A stretch of DNA of 47,321 nt from Acidovorax sp. NO-1 (GTDB lineage Bacteria; Pseudomonadota; Gammaproteobacteria; Burkholderiales; Burkholderiaceae_C), in the NCBI RefSeq assembly GCF_000238595.1, contig NZ_AGTS01000076.1, positions 1-47,321 on the forward strand, read 5' to 3'. The notes beneath the pieces were generated by a model that saw nothing but the letters and a program-made list of their open reading frames with translations, did not search any database and was not told the origin of the DNA. This document shows positions 25,219 to 34,700 of the stretch, piece by piece. Both the position numbers and the translations under genes were made by a program. Positions within the stretch are counted from its first letter, which is position 1; the number at the start of each line of letters is the position of its first letter.

Positions 25219-26079
25219 TTACCTCACACTTGTTTCAAGTGTCTGGTCGCGCGTGAACTTGAAGCGCGCCACCATGGCAATCTGGTCGGCTTTCTGGCGC
25301 ATGTCGGCGTTGAACGTGCCAAACGGGCCTGCCGCGCGGGCGATGGCTTCGGCGCGGCGGTCCAGCGTGGGGTTGCCCGAGCCTTGCACCACCTCGGTTT
25401 CCAGCACGCGGCCGTCGTGGTTGACGGTGACGATCATGGTCAGCTCGCCATACAGCTTGCGGCCGCCCTGTTCGGGGAAGTTCTCCGTGCCCTTGTCTTC
25501 CACCTTGCGGCGCAGCGCGTCGTAATAGACGGCATAGGCCTCTTCGCGCGTGGCGGGGCTGATGTAGCGCTTCTTGGGGCGCGAGTTTTCTTCGTTGATG
25601 CGCTTTTCGATCTCGGCCAGCAGCTTGACGAGCTGGCGGCGCTTTTCCTGCTCGCTGGCCTGGTCGGCGCTCTGCGCGGCCTGGCGCGGGTCGGGCTCGG
25701 GCATGGTGGCCAGCTGTTTGCGCAGCTGGGCCAGCAGCTGGGCCTGCTGCTCCTGCATGGCGTCCATCTTGCGCTGCGCTTCTTCAAAGTCGTCGCCGAT
25801 GGCTGTCAGGGCCGAATAGGGCAGGGGGCTGGTCGCGCGGCCTTTTTCTGCATCGCCACCACCGGCCAGGTTGGCCTGGGCAATCGCCTGGGCCTTGTCC
25901 GGGCGTTCGTTGGACTTGGCGTTGACCAGGATGACTTCGAGCGGCGTGTCCTGGAACACGCGGTTGAAGCTCACCGGGTCAACAAAACGCACGGTGATGA
26001 GTGCGGCATGCACGGCCACCGAGATGCCCAGCGCCAGCTGCAGCGTGCTGAAGGTGCGGAGGAAGGCAGGGAGTTTCAC
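25219..26079 (-). CDS. TonB-like energy transducer protein
   Basis: This 286-aa protein has one N-terminal transmembrane helix (about 12-32), a long periplasmic helical/coiled-coil region rich in Gln, Lys and Glu (about 95-170), and a C-terminal TonB-type domain (about 195-280, with LTMIVTVNHDGRV and GSGNPTLDRRA). TonB proteins couple the proton gradient via ExbB/ExbD to outer-membrane transport, but here no exbB or exbD is present and the Pro-rich spacer is replaced by a coiled coil, so it may be a TolA-like or specialised transducer. It lies 12 bp after the exonuclease gene, in one operon. Confidence 0.85.
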   Translation of the reverse strand: MKLPAFLRTFSTLQLALGISVAVHAALITVRFVDPVSFNRVFQDTPLEVILVNAKSNERPDKAQAIAQANLAGGGDAEKGRATSPLPYSALTAIGDDFEEAQRKMDAMQEQQAQLLAQLRKQLATMPEPDPRQAAQSADQASEQEKRRQLVKLLAEIEKRINEENSRPKKRYISPATREEAYAVYYDALRRKVEDKGTENFPEQGGRKLYGELTMIVTVNHDGRVLETEVVQGSGNPTLDRRAEAIARAAGPFGTFNADMRQKADQIAMVARFKFTRDQTLETSVR

Positions 26080-26091
26080 AGCAGCGGATTA

Positions 26092-28164
26092 TCAGGGGGG
26101 CGTGGGGGTGGGCTCGGGCTCGTTCACGTCCACCGCGATGGCGATCGGCCCGGCCACGTTGTCGTTGTCCTCGGCATCGTCTTCGTCCGGCACCGGGCCA
26201 TCGTCGCTTGGGTCGGCGGGGTCGTCCAGGCGTTCGATCACGGTGCCGTGCAGGTCCAGCGTGATCTCGTCCACCTCACCCAGCTTGACCTTGAGGCGCG
26301 CGCCGCGCGGCAGGTTCTGCGCGCCCAGCACGGGGAAGACCAGTGGAATGTCGTCCGCCCGCACCAGAAAGCTGCCGCCCGGGCCTTCCTTGAACACGGT
26401 GGCGTTCAGCTCGGTGATGCCGTTCTGCTCCACGTACTTCAGCGTCCAGAAGCGCTCCATGCCCGCCTGGTAGCCGTTGTACGCGCTGTAGGCGGCGTCA
26501 AAGCTGCTGATGATGGAGAACAGGTCGGCGTCCTTGGGCTTGAAGGGCGCGGCCAGCGCGGCCGTCTTGCCATGGCGCACCACGGCGATGATCTGCCACT
26601 GGTTGACCAGATCGGTATAGCGGCGCAGGGGCGACGTGGCCCACGAATAGGCTTTGACGCCGATGCCTGCATGCGGCAGCGCCTTGGTGCCCATGCGCAC
26701 CTTCACGCCCGGCGCCATGCTGGCCTGGCTGCGGTAGATGCCGGGCACGCCATGCTCGGCCAGCATCAGGCCCCAGGTGCTGTTGGCCACGATGGCGGCC
26801 TCGGCCACGATCAGGTCGAGCGGTGCGCCGCGCTGGCGGGTGCTGATCTGCACCTGCTCGGAGCCATCAGGCTCGCCGCGGTTATTACCCACCAGGCGGA
26901 AGTTGTAGTCCGGGCGGTTGAAGTTCTCGGGCTTGCCGCGAACCACTTCGCGCTGCGCCTTGAGGTTTTGGGCCAGGCGGTATAAAAATGATAGCTGCCC
27001 GCGCTTATCCAGCAAGCGCTGGGGCGTGTTTTCATGCTGAATTGCCGGGTCGGCCAGCCATTCTTCGGTGACGATGTGGTCGAGCTGGTCGTGGCGGAAG
27101 TTCACTTCCACGGGCACGCGTTCGAGCCGTGTCTCGGTGCCGGTGATCTCCAGCGTGGCTTCGTTCACCGTCACATACAGCGACACGGCGGGGTTGGCGC
27201 GGCCTTCGTCCAGCGTGTAGATCTGCACCACCTCGTCGGGCAGCATGGTGATCTTGTAGCCGGGCATGTACACGGTGGACAGGCGGTTGCGGCCCAGCTG
27301 GTCCAGCGGCGAGCCGGGCACGATGGCCAGGCCCGGCGCCGCGATGTGGATACCCACCACCACGGTGCCGGTGCCCAGGCCCTGCACGGACAGGGCATCG
27401 TCGATCTCGGTGGTTTGCGAGTCGTCGATGGAATACGCCTGCACCGGGGCCAGCGGCAGGTCCTCGGGCGGCTGGGGCGCCGCGATGGCGGGAAACCCCG
27501 TGCCCTTGGGGAAGTTGTCGAAAAGAAAACGCTTCCAGTGGAACTGGTAGGCCGAGTCGATGGCGCCCGCTTTTTGCAGCAGGTCGAGCGGCGCGGTGTG
27601 CGTGGCACGGCTGGCCTCGACCACGGCCTTGTATTCGGGCGCGTTCTTGTCGGGCTTGAACAGGATCTTGTAGAGCTGGTCGCGGATGGGCTGCGGGCAC
27701 TCGCCCCGGCCCAGCTGCGCGGCCCACTCGTCGATCTGCGCCAGGATGGCCTTTTTCTTCTCGATGGCGGCCAGCGCCTGCTGCAGGATCTCGGCCGGGG
27801 CCTTTTTGAACCGGCCCTTGCCCGCGCGGCGGAAGTAGTGCGGCGCGTCGTACAGGCGAAACAGCGCGCCGGCCTGCTGCGCCAGCGTGGCGTTGTCGGA
27901 GAAATAGTCGCGCGCCAGGTCGGCAAAGCCGAACTCGTCTTCGGGCGCGAATTCCCAGGCCAGGTCGAGCTCGATGGTTTCGGCCACGGCCTGGGCCTGG
28001 GCGATCAGCTCGGAAGGCGCGGGTTTGTCAAATTTCAGGAGGATGTTGGCGGCCTTGACCTTGACCCGCTTGCCCGAGTCGAGCTCCACCTGGGCAGAGG
28101 TGTCGGCTTCGGACAGGATACGGCCGGCCATGAATTTGCCGGCTTCTTCAAACAGTGCATGCAT
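26092..28164 (-). CDS. RNase II/R family (RNB domain) exoribonuclease
   Basis: This 690-aa protein degrades RNA 3' to 5'. The catalytic RNB domain (about 240-560) contains DDSQTTEIDDA at 247-257, which carries the metal-binding aspartates, and an SPLRRYTDL block typical of the family. A C-terminal S1-like region and a Pro/Asp/Glu-rich tail follow (about 640-690). The N-terminus lacks the standard cold-shock pair of RNase R, so it is a shorter lineage. ATG 28164 was chosen (GGGAG about 10 bases upstream); ATG 28173 adds three residues. It leads the operon with the TonB-like gene. Residues 376-396 come from a palindromic repeat. Confidence 0.92.
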   Translation of the reverse strand: MHALFEEAGKFMAGRILSEADTSAQVELDSGKRVKVKAANILLKFDKPAPSELIAQAQAVAETIELDLAWEFAPEDEFGFADLARDYFSDNATLAQQAGALFRLYDAPHYFRRAGKGRFKKAPAEILQQALAAIEKKKAILAQIDEWAAQLGRGECPQPIRDQLYKILFKPDKNAPEYKAVVEASRATHTAPLDLLQKAGAIDSAYQFHWKRFLFDNFPKGTGFPAIAAPQPPEDLPLAPVQAYSIDDSQTTEIDDALSVQGLGTGTVVVGIHIAAPGLAIVPGSPLDQLGRNRLSTVYMPGYKITMLPDEVVQIYTLDEGRANPAVSLYVTVNEATLEITGTETRLERVPVEVNFRHDQLDHIVTEEWLADPAIQHENTPQRLLDKRGQLSFLYRLAQNLKAQREVVRGKPENFNRPDYNFRLVGNNRGEPDGSEQVQISTRQRGAPLDLIVAEAAIVANSTWGLMLAEHGVPGIYRSQASMAPGVKVRMGTKALPHAGIGVKAYSWATSPLRRYTDLVNQWQIIAVVRHGKTAALAAPFKPKDADLFSIISSFDAAYSAYNGYQAGMERFWTLKYVEQNGITELNATVFKEGPGGSFLVRADDIPLVFPVLGAQNLPRGARLKVKLGEVDEITLDLHGTVIERLDDPADPSDDGPVPDEDDAEDNDNVAGPIAIAVDVNEPEPTPTPP
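26979..27037 (+). repeat. Palindromic repeat inside the RNB exonuclease gene
   Basis: The plus strand reads TATAAAAATGATAGCTGCC, then GCGCTTATCCAGCAAGCGC, then TGGGGCGTGTTTTCA: left end, palindromic core and right end are all recognisable. It is translated in frame (minus strand) as residues 376-396 of the exonuclease. Confidence 0.75.
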
Positions 28165-28247
28165 GGGCGGCATTCTCCCATGGGTGCCGCGCGGCTTTGG
28201 CGGCCCCTATGATCCAGGGCTTTGCATGACGGCCCGGTTCTTTCGAC

Positions 28248-29813
28248 ATGTTTCTTGATGCCATTGCGGTCCCGCTGGCCTTGCTCGCAGTGGCATTGCC
28301 GTTTCTTTTCGCCGTCACCGACTCCCCCCTGACCAGCTTCTGGCCGCTGGTGGCCTCCTGGGTGTGCATCGCGGTGCTGTTGCTGGTGGCTGCAGCGTGG
28401 TTGCGTGCCGGTGCACCGCGGCGCGTGGGCCCGGCTGGGTGGGGCCTGCTGCTGGCCGGCGGGCTGGGGCTGGCGGCACTGGTGGGCAGCGTCATCGGGC
28501 TGGTGCAATACGTGGCGGGCGATGTCGGCTGGGGGCCCTGGCTGCATGCCACGCTGCCGGGCCAGGCGGTGGGCAACCTGCGCCAGCGCAACCAGCAGGC
28601 CACCCTGCTCAGCCTGGGCGCCTGGGCCTGGCTGTGGTGGACCCTGCACCGCCAGCCACGCCCGGGGGTCACGCCTGGGGGGATGGCTGCGGGCAGTTCG
28701 TCCGCGTCTGGCCTGTGGGGCATGGCGGCCGCCATCGCGGTGGCCTGGGTGGCCGTGGGCGGGGCTGCCACGGCCTCGCGGACCGCGGTGGTGCAGTGGC
28801 TGCTCATCCTGGTATTGCTGGCGCTCTGGCGCGGCGAGGGGCGGCGCAGCGCCCTGGGCCTGGGCCTGGCGGGCTTTGCGGTGTTCATGGCAGCGGCCTG
28901 GGTGTTGCCGGAAGCGCTGTGGAAGCTGCAAGGGGTGCGCGCCGATGCGCTGTTTCACCGGTTTGCCGACGCGTCCCACAGCTGCACGAGCCGGCGCGTG
29001 CTGTGGTCCAACGTGCTCACCCTGATTGCCCAGAAACCCTGGCTGGGATGGGGCTGGGGCGAGCTGGACTATGCGCACTACATCACGCTGTTCCCCGGCG
29101 AGCGCTTTTGTGTGCTGCTGGACAACGCGCACAACCTGCCGCTGCACCTGGCCGTGGAGCTGGGCCTGCCTGCTGCGGTAGCGCTGTGCACCGGTGCGCT
29201 GGCGCTCTGCGTGTATGCCCGGCCCTGGCGCGAAACCGTGCCCGCCCGCCAGCTGGCCTGGGGCGTGCTGGCCCTCATCGGGCTGCACAGCCTGCTGGAG
29301 TATCCGCTGTGGTATGGCCCGTTTCAGCTGGTGGCGCTGCTGGCGCTCGCCATTTTGCTGTGGCCACGGCGCGCTGCCGCGCCGCAGGCGCGTGCGTGGC
29401 TGGTTGCGCTGGGGGCCGCCCTGGCGGTTTTTGCGGCCTGCGGCCTGGCGGCCTGGGATTACCACCGGGTGAGCCAGCTGTACAAGCCCGGCGCCCAGCG
29501 CTCACCAGCCTACCGCGACAACACGCAGGAGAAAGTGGCCAGGTCGGTGCTGTTTTCAGGCACGCTCGACTTTGCGCGCCTCACCACGACGGGTTTGACC
29601 CGGGACAACGCCGAGCGCATGAACGCCCTGGCGCAGGAGTTGCTGCACTACTCGCCCGAGCCCCGCGTAATCGAGGTGCTGATCGAGAGCGCCGTGATGC
29701 TGGGCAAGGACGACGAAGCGGCCTTTCACATGAAGCGCTACCGCATCGCCTACCCCAACGACTACGCGCGCTGGACAGGGCCGCAAGGCCAGCGCGCATC
29801 CGGGGCGCGCTGA
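28248..29813 (+). CDS. PglL-like O-oligosaccharyltransferase / O-antigen ligase family
   Basis: This 521-aa polytopic membrane protein has about ten or more helices. It matches the Wzy_C superfamily in its pilin-glycosylating PglL form: an N-terminal ligase domain with GNLRQRNQQATLL near 108-120, a periplasmic loop with DNAHNLPLHLAVELG near 290-304, and a soluble C-terminal Wzy_C_2 domain (about 430-515). PglL transfers lipid-linked glycan to serine of pilins or other periplasmic proteins. No glycan-synthesis genes are nearby, so the substrate is unknown. It is divergent from the exonuclease gene across a gap of 83 bp. Confidence 0.88.
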   Translation: MFLDAIAVPLALLAVALPFLFAVTDSPLTSFWPLVASWVCIAVLLLVAAAWLRAGAPRRVGPAGWGLLLAGGLGLAALVGSVIGLVQYVAGDVGWGPWLHATLPGQAVGNLRQRNQQATLLSLGAWAWLWWTLHRQPRPGVTPGGMAAGSSSASGLWGMAAAIAVAWVAVGGAATASRTAVVQWLLILVLLALWRGEGRRSALGLGLAGFAVFMAAAWVLPEALWKLQGVRADALFHRFADASHSCTSRRVLWSNVLTLIAQKPWLGWGWGELDYAHYITLFPGERFCVLLDNAHNLPLHLAVELGLPAAVALCTGALALCVYARPWRETVPARQLAWGVLALIGLHSLLEYPLWYGPFQLVALLALAILLWPRRAAAPQARAWLVALGAALAVFAACGLAAWDYHRVSQLYKPGAQRSPAYRDNTQEKVARSVLFSGTLDFARLTTTGLTRDNAERMNALAQELLHYSPEPRVIEVLIESAVMLGKDDEAAFHMKRYRIAYPNDYARWTGPQGQRASGAR

Positions 29814-29834
29814 CGGGCCGACGACCCGGCGCCG

Positions 29835-30419
29835 TCAGGCCAGGCGCAGAAACGCTGTCACCCGGGGAAGGTAGTCGCTGAAGTTGGCAAGCGCATGCTC
29901 GCCCCCTTCCTGCACGATCTGCTGCGCCTTCGGGTAGCGGGCCACCATTTCGCGCCAGTCCAGCACCTCGTCACCTTGGGCAATGATGGCCAGTTCCGGG
30001 GCTGCGGGGGGCATGCATGCCGTGTCGAGTGCGCGCAGTTCGTCAATGTATTCCGGCCGGAAATAGAACCGTTCCGCCGGGTCGTGCCAGGCGGTCTGCT
30101 CGCCGATGTACCGCGCCAGGTCCCGGGCCGGGTGCACGGCGGGGTTGAGCATGACGCTGGGGCAGCCCTTGTGCTGCGCCACCCAGCTCGCATAGAAGCC
30201 GCCCAGCGACGAGCCGATCACGCCCATGGCCGCACCGGGCCAGGTGGCCACGCCCTGGGCTACCAGCGTCATCGCCTCCCTGGGAGAGGGGGGCAGCTGC
30301 GGGCACCAGAAGGTGACGCCCGGGTGGTGCTGCGCCACATGCGCAGCCATCTGCCGGGCCTTGGCCGACTGCGGGGAGGAGCGAAAACCGTGCAGGTACA
30401 GAAGGTGGGTGGTGGTCAT
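29835..30419 (-). CDS. YqiA/YcfP family esterase
   Basis: This 194-aa alpha/beta hydrolase has an LYLHGFRSSPQS start (HG oxyanion motif), a nucleophile elbow GSSLGGF with the catalytic Ser near residue 69, and a C-terminal GGEHALANF with the catalytic His. It matches the YqiA type of small esterases, which act on short-chain esters; the natural substrate is unknown. The ATG at 30419 begins the fold directly; an upstream extension is rejected. It is convergent with the PglL-like gene and divergent from the kinase gene across 143 bp, which must hold both promoters. Confidence 0.93.
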   Translation of the reverse strand: MTTTHLLYLHGFRSSPQSAKARQMAAHVAQHHPGVTFWCPQLPPSPREAMTLVAQGVATWPGAAMGVIGSSLGGFYASWVAQHKGCPSVMLNPAVHPARDLARYIGEQTAWHDPAERFYFRPEYIDELRALDTACMPPAAPELAIIAQGDEVLDWREMVARYPKAQQIVQEGGEHALANFSDYLPRVTAFLRLA

Positions 30420-30562
30420 GGGTGTGTTGTTCGCAGGGTCGCCACAGGGCCACAGCAGGCGGACGCCGGGCAGGGCAACCACCGCTGTGAATTTGGCGGA
30501 CACAGGCATAAGATGGGTGGCATGGGTGCCAAGCGGTGGCCCCCGCTGCACTGATCCCCACC

Positions 30563-33001
30563 ATGACTGATTTTGCCCCGCTTTCCACCGCCAGACGCTG
30601 GGCCCAGGGATCCACCGAGAAGCCGCCCACGTCGCTCGGGCGGTTCGAGCTCAAGAAACTGCTGGGCCGCGGCGCCCAGGCCACGGTGTGGCTGGCGCTG
30701 GACCCGCGCCTGCAGCGCGAGGTGGCCATCAAGCTCCTGCGCCCCGTGGAGGACCAAGACCCGTCGGTGCTGGAGCACTGGCTGCGCGAGGCGCGGCATG
30801 TGGGTCGCCTGGCGCACCCGTTCATCGTGCCGGTGTTCGAGGCCGATGTGCAGGGCCGCCAGCCGTACATCGTGTTCGAGTACGTGCCGGGCAAGACACT
30901 CGCCGAGCACCTAGCGCAGCAGGGGCGCTGCACGCCGCACGATGCGGTGGCGCTGATGGTGGATGTGCTGGATGGCCTGCAGGCCGCGCACCAGGCAGGC
31001 ATCGTGCACCGCGACCTGAAGCCTTCCAACATCATGGTGGACAGCCAGCGCCATGCGCGGGTGATGGACTTTGGCATGGCAGCGCCGGTGCAGGCCGCGC
31101 CGGATTCGCAGCTGGCCAGTGGCACCCCGGCGTATCTGGCCCCCGAGGCGGCTGCCGGGGCAGCCCCCGCGCCGTCCATGGATGTGTATTCGGCCGCGCT
31201 GGTGCTGGTGGAGCTGCTGACCGGCCGGCCGCTGATCCACCAGAAGGACACCTGGCAGGCGCTCTACCGCATCGCCAACGAATCCCTGGCGCTGCCGGAG
31301 GACCTGGGCCCCGGCGTGGACGACGGGTTGCGGGCGATTTTGCAGCGTGCCATGGCCCGTGAGCCGGGCCAGCGCTACCCGTCGGCTGCGGAGTTTCGCG
31401 ATGCCTTGCGTGCCTGGGCGGCACCCGCCAGCGCCCCCACGGCGGCCAGCAATGCCACGCTGGATTTTTTGCTGCGGCGCATGCGCCACAAGAGCGACTT
31501 CCCCGCGCTGTCGGATTCTGTGGCCCGCATCCAGCGCGTGGCCAATTCGGAGGACGACAGCATCAGCGATCTCACGCACGAGATCTTGAAGGACGTGGCG
31601 CTCACCAACAAGCTGCTGCGCCTGGTCAACAGCGTGCACTATGCCCATGCGGGGCGCGGAACCATCAGCACTGTTTCGCGCGCGGTGAGCCTGGTGGGGT
31701 TCAACGCCGTGCGCAACATGGCGCTCAGCCTGGTGCTGCTGGACCACATGCAGGACAAGCAGCACGCCAGCCAGATGCGCGAGGAGTTCCTGCGCGCCAT
31801 GATGGCCGGATCGGTGGCGGCGGAGCTGTGCGAGCCCGGCCAGGCGGCCGAGGAGGCCTTCATTGGCGCCATGTTCCAGAACCTGGGCCGCATGCTGTGC
31901 ACCTTTTACTTCCCGGAAGAGGCGCATCAGGTGCGCTCCCTGGTCGAGTCCGGCCGTGTGGAAGGCGGCGAAGAGTCTGCCGCGCTCCAGGTGCTGGGCC
32001 TGGGTTTCGAGGACCTGGGGGTGGGCGTGGCCCGGGTCTGGGGGCTGCCCGAGAGCCTGCAGCGCTGCATGCGCAAACCGCTGGGCTCGCCGATGCAGCG
32101 CCCGCCCGAGCAGGGGGCAGAGCGGTTGCGGTGGGTGGCCATGGCGGCCAACGAGGTGGCCAGCAACATGCTTCTGGGTGAGGCCGCCTCGCTGGAGGCC
32201 CGCCTCGAGCAGATCGGCACCCGCTATGCGCGCACGCTGGCACTGCCCGCCAGCAAGATTACCGAGGCCACCTTGCGGGCCCGCCACAAGCTCGTGGCAC
32301 TTGCCGAGGCGCTGGACCTGCGGGTTGCCCCCGGCACACCTGCGGCGCGGCTGCTGCAGTTGCCCCCACCCACGGGCGCCGCGCGCGCGCAGGAGGACGC
32401 CCTGGAGCCGCATGAATTGCGCGGCAGCGAGACCCAGCCCCTGCCGGCGGTGCTGGAATCGCAGGCCGGTGGCGCGGTGTCGGTGGCTCAGGTCAACGAG
32501 GTGCTGGCGGCGGGCATCCAGGACATCACCAATGCCATGGTCGAGAATTTCCAGCTCAATGACGTGCTGCGCATGATTCTGGAGACGATGTTCCGCGCGC
32601 TGGGTTTCCGGCGTATGGTGTTCTGCCTGCGCGAGGCGCGCACGGATCTGCTGACCGGGCGCTTCGGCCTGGGCGAGGGCAGCGATGCGGCGGTGCGTGC
32701 GATGCGGATTCCACTGGCGGCGCAAGGGGACCTGTTTGCCGCCGTCTGCCAGCGCGGGGCCGATACCCTCATCAACGATGCGACCGAACCCAAGATGCAG
32801 GCCCGGCTGCCCCAGTGGTACCGCCAGGGACTCAACGCACCCTCGTTTCTGCTGCTACCGCTGCAGATCAAGGGCCAGACCTTTGCCTTGATCTACGCCG
32901 ACCAGGCCACCCCCGGGGGCATCGTGGTCGACGACAAGGCCCTGGGGCTGCTGCGCACGCTGCGCAACCAGGCCGTGATGGCTTTCCGCCAGGCGGGATG
33001 A
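30563..33001 (+). CDS. Ser/Thr protein kinase - HDOD - GAF fusion protein
   Basis: This 812-aa multidomain signalling protein starts with a Hanks-type kinase (about 26-285). The glycine loop LGRGAQATV, Lys57 (VAIKLL), Glu76, HRDLKPSN at 149-156, DFG at 169-171 and APE at 193-195 are all intact, so it should be active. An HDOD domain follows (about 310-510), a catalytically inactive HD-type output module linked to signalling, motility and cell division. A C-terminal GAF-like sensor (about 655-805) ends it. There is no transmembrane segment, so it is cytoplasmic. The next gene, rodA, starts 36 bp downstream and may be cotranscribed. Targets are unknown. Confidence 0.92.
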   Translation: MTDFAPLSTARRWAQGSTEKPPTSLGRFELKKLLGRGAQATVWLALDPRLQREVAIKLLRPVEDQDPSVLEHWLREARHVGRLAHPFIVPVFEADVQGRQPYIVFEYVPGKTLAEHLAQQGRCTPHDAVALMVDVLDGLQAAHQAGIVHRDLKPSNIMVDSQRHARVMDFGMAAPVQAAPDSQLASGTPAYLAPEAAAGAAPAPSMDVYSAALVLVELLTGRPLIHQKDTWQALYRIANESLALPEDLGPGVDDGLRAILQRAMAREPGQRYPSAAEFRDALRAWAAPASAPTAASNATLDFLLRRMRHKSDFPALSDSVARIQRVANSEDDSISDLTHEILKDVALTNKLLRLVNSVHYAHAGRGTISTVSRAVSLVGFNAVRNMALSLVLLDHMQDKQHASQMREEFLRAMMAGSVAAELCEPGQAAEEAFIGAMFQNLGRMLCTFYFPEEAHQVRSLVESGRVEGGEESAALQVLGLGFEDLGVGVARVWGLPESLQRCMRKPLGSPMQRPPEQGAERLRWVAMAANEVASNMLLGEAASLEARLEQIGTRYARTLALPASKITEATLRARHKLVALAEALDLRVAPGTPAARLLQLPPPTGAARAQEDALEPHELRGSETQPLPAVLESQAGGAVSVAQVNEVLAAGIQDITNAMVENFQLNDVLRMILETMFRALGFRRMVFCLREARTDLLTGRFGLGEGSDAAVRAMRIPLAAQGDLFAAVCQRGADTLINDATEPKMQARLPQWYRQGLNAPSFLLLPLQIKGQTFALIYADQATPGGIVVDDKALGLLRTLRNQAVMAFRQAG

Positions 33002-33037
33002 CGCCAGGCCGCCCCGAAGCGGCCCGATAATCCTGCG

Positions 33038-34210
33038 ATGGCCGTTGTTTTCGAAAAGCCCTCGTTCGCCCAGCGTTTTCTGCCCCTGTTTCGCGGGTTC
33101 GACCTGCCGCTCGTCCTGCTGGTGGCGCTGCTGGCGTGCGCGGGGCTGGTGGCGATGTACTCGTCGGGCTACGACCATGGGACGCGCTTTGCCGACCATG
33201 GGCGCAACATGCTCATTGCGGGGGCGATTCTTTTCATGGTGGCCCAGGTGCCTCCGCAGAAAATCATGCTCTTTGCCGTGCCGCTGTACCTCGCCGGCGT
33301 GGCGCTGCTGGTGGCTGTGGCGCTGTTTGGCATCACCAAAAAGGGGGCCACCCGCTGGGTCAACGTCGGCATCGTGATCCAGCCGAGCGAAATTCTGAAA
33401 ATTGCCATGCCGCTGATGCTGGCCTGGTGGTTCCAGAAGCGCGAGGGTGCGTTGCGCCCTCTCGATTTTGTGGCTGCGGGCCTGCTGTTGGCCATTCCGG
33501 TCGGGCTGATCATGAAACAGCCCGACCTGGGTACGTCGCTGCTGGTGCTGGCGGCCGGCCTGTCGGTGATCTTTTTTGCGGGCCTGTCCTGGAAGCTGGT
33601 GTTGCCGCCGGTATTGCTGGGGGGCGGCGGCATCCTGGCGCTGGTGCTGCTCGGAGACCATCTGTGCGCCGAAGGCGTGCGCTGGGTGGTGCTGCATGAG
33701 TACCAGCAGCAACGTGTCTGCACCCTGCTGGACCCCACCCGGGACCCGCTGGGCAAAGGGTTTCACATCATTCAGGGCATGATCGCCATCGGCTCCGGCG
33801 GTATCTGGGGCAAGGGGTTCATGGCGGGCACGCAGACCCATCTTGAGTTCATCCCCGAGCGCACAACAGACTTCATTTTTGCGGCGTTTTCGGAAGAGTT
33901 CGGGCTGGCGGGCAACGTGTTTTTGCTGGTCTGCTTTCTGCTTCTTGTATGGCGTGGCCTGGCCATTGCCGCAGGTGCCACGAGCCTGTTCGGGCGTCTC
34001 ATGGCAGCGGCGGTGTCGATGATTTTCTTCACCTACGCTTTCGTGAACATGGGCATGGTCAGCGGCATCCTGCCCGTCGTGGGGGTGCCGCTGCCCTTCA
34101 TCAGCTATGGCGGCACGGCCATGGTCACCCTGGGACTGGCGCTGGGCATTCTGATGTCGGTGGCGCGCGCGCACAAGCGCGACTCCAAGGACGCGCGCCC
34201 TGCGCTGTAG
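33038..34210 (+). CDS. rodA: Rod-shape determining SEDS glycosyltransferase RodA
   Basis: This 390-aa integral membrane protein of ten helices polymerises peptidoglycan with a class B penicillin-binding protein during elongation. SEDS hallmarks are IQPSEILKIAMPL near 111-123, MKQPDLGTSLL near 159-169 with the essential Asp, and PFISYGGTAMV near 351-361. The length fits RodA, not FtsW. The mreBCD and PBP2 genes that often precede rodA are not adjacent here; instead a kinase fusion gene lies 36 bp upstream. Confidence 0.96.
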   Translation: MAVVFEKPSFAQRFLPLFRGFDLPLVLLVALLACAGLVAMYSSGYDHGTRFADHGRNMLIAGAILFMVAQVPPQKIMLFAVPLYLAGVALLVAVALFGITKKGATRWVNVGIVIQPSEILKIAMPLMLAWWFQKREGALRPLDFVAAGLLLAIPVGLIMKQPDLGTSLLVLAAGLSVIFFAGLSWKLVLPPVLLGGGGILALVLLGDHLCAEGVRWVVLHEYQQQRVCTLLDPTRDPLGKGFHIIQGMIAIGSGGIWGKGFMAGTQTHLEFIPERTTDFIFAAFSEEFGLAGNVFLLVCFLLLVWRGLAIAAGATSLFGRLMAAAVSMIFFTYAFVNMGMVSGILPVVGVPLPFISYGGTAMVTLGLALGILMSVARAHKRDSKDARPAL

Positions 34211-34296
34211 GGTCTTCGCGCCGCCTTGCACGCAGTGCGCCAACGGGGTACAAACCACGGGGCCAACTGTGCCTTGGCGATGTGAAGGGAAACCTC

Positions 34297-34635
34297 ATGG
34301 CGGCGAAGTTCGAGCTGAAAAAGACGAAGAACGACAAATTCGTATTCAACCTGCTGGCCAGCAACGGCCAGGTCATTCTGACCAGCGAGATGTACGAGTC
34401 TCGTGCGAGTGCCCTGAATGGCATCGAATCCGTGCGCAAGAACGCCCCGGACGATGGACGCTTCGGCCGCCTCAGTGCCAAGGACGGTTCGCCCTATTTC
34501 ACGCTCAAGGCAGGTAACGGCCAGATCATCGGGCAAAGCCAGATGTACTCCGGCGCCAAGGCGCGCGATGCCGGCATCGAGTCGGTCCAGGCCCACGCGC
34601 CGCAGGCAACGCTCGACGACCAGACGGCATCCTGA
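34297..34635 (+). CDS. YegP-like DUF1508 protein
   Basis: This 112-aa protein is built of two tandem DUF1508 repeats (about 3-50 and 55-102). Each has an F-x-L-K core, a G-Q-x-I segment and a Y-x-S/G-x-A-x-A-x-x-GIESV ending. YegP-family proteins are small cytoplasmic proteins of unknown function, abundant in stress conditions in some species. The ATG at 34297 has an AAGGGA ribosome site 6 bases upstream. It probably has its own promoter in the 86 bp after rodA. Confidence 0.9.
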   Translation: MAAKFELKKTKNDKFVFNLLASNGQVILTSEMYESRASALNGIESVRKNAPDDGRFGRLSAKDGSPYFTLKAGNGQIIGQSQMYSGAKARDAGIESVQAHAPQATLDDQTAS

Positions 34636-34700
34636 GGCGCCGGGCGGCGGCGTGTGGCCCTTCGCCAGTCAGGGCGGGGCTGCGCGCCTAAAATGCCCGG

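Noticed and set aside
28035..29465. Gln/Arg-rich open frame opposite the PglL-like gene
   Set aside because: Antisense shadow; low-complexity composition and no start signal.
30911..32725. Long open frame opposite the kinase-HDOD-GAF gene (604 codons)
   Set aside because: Antisense shadow; the plus-strand frame carries all kinase motifs.
32855..34258. Long open frame opposite rodA, Gln/His/Arg-rich (467 codons)
   Set aside because: Antisense shadow of a typical SEDS protein.
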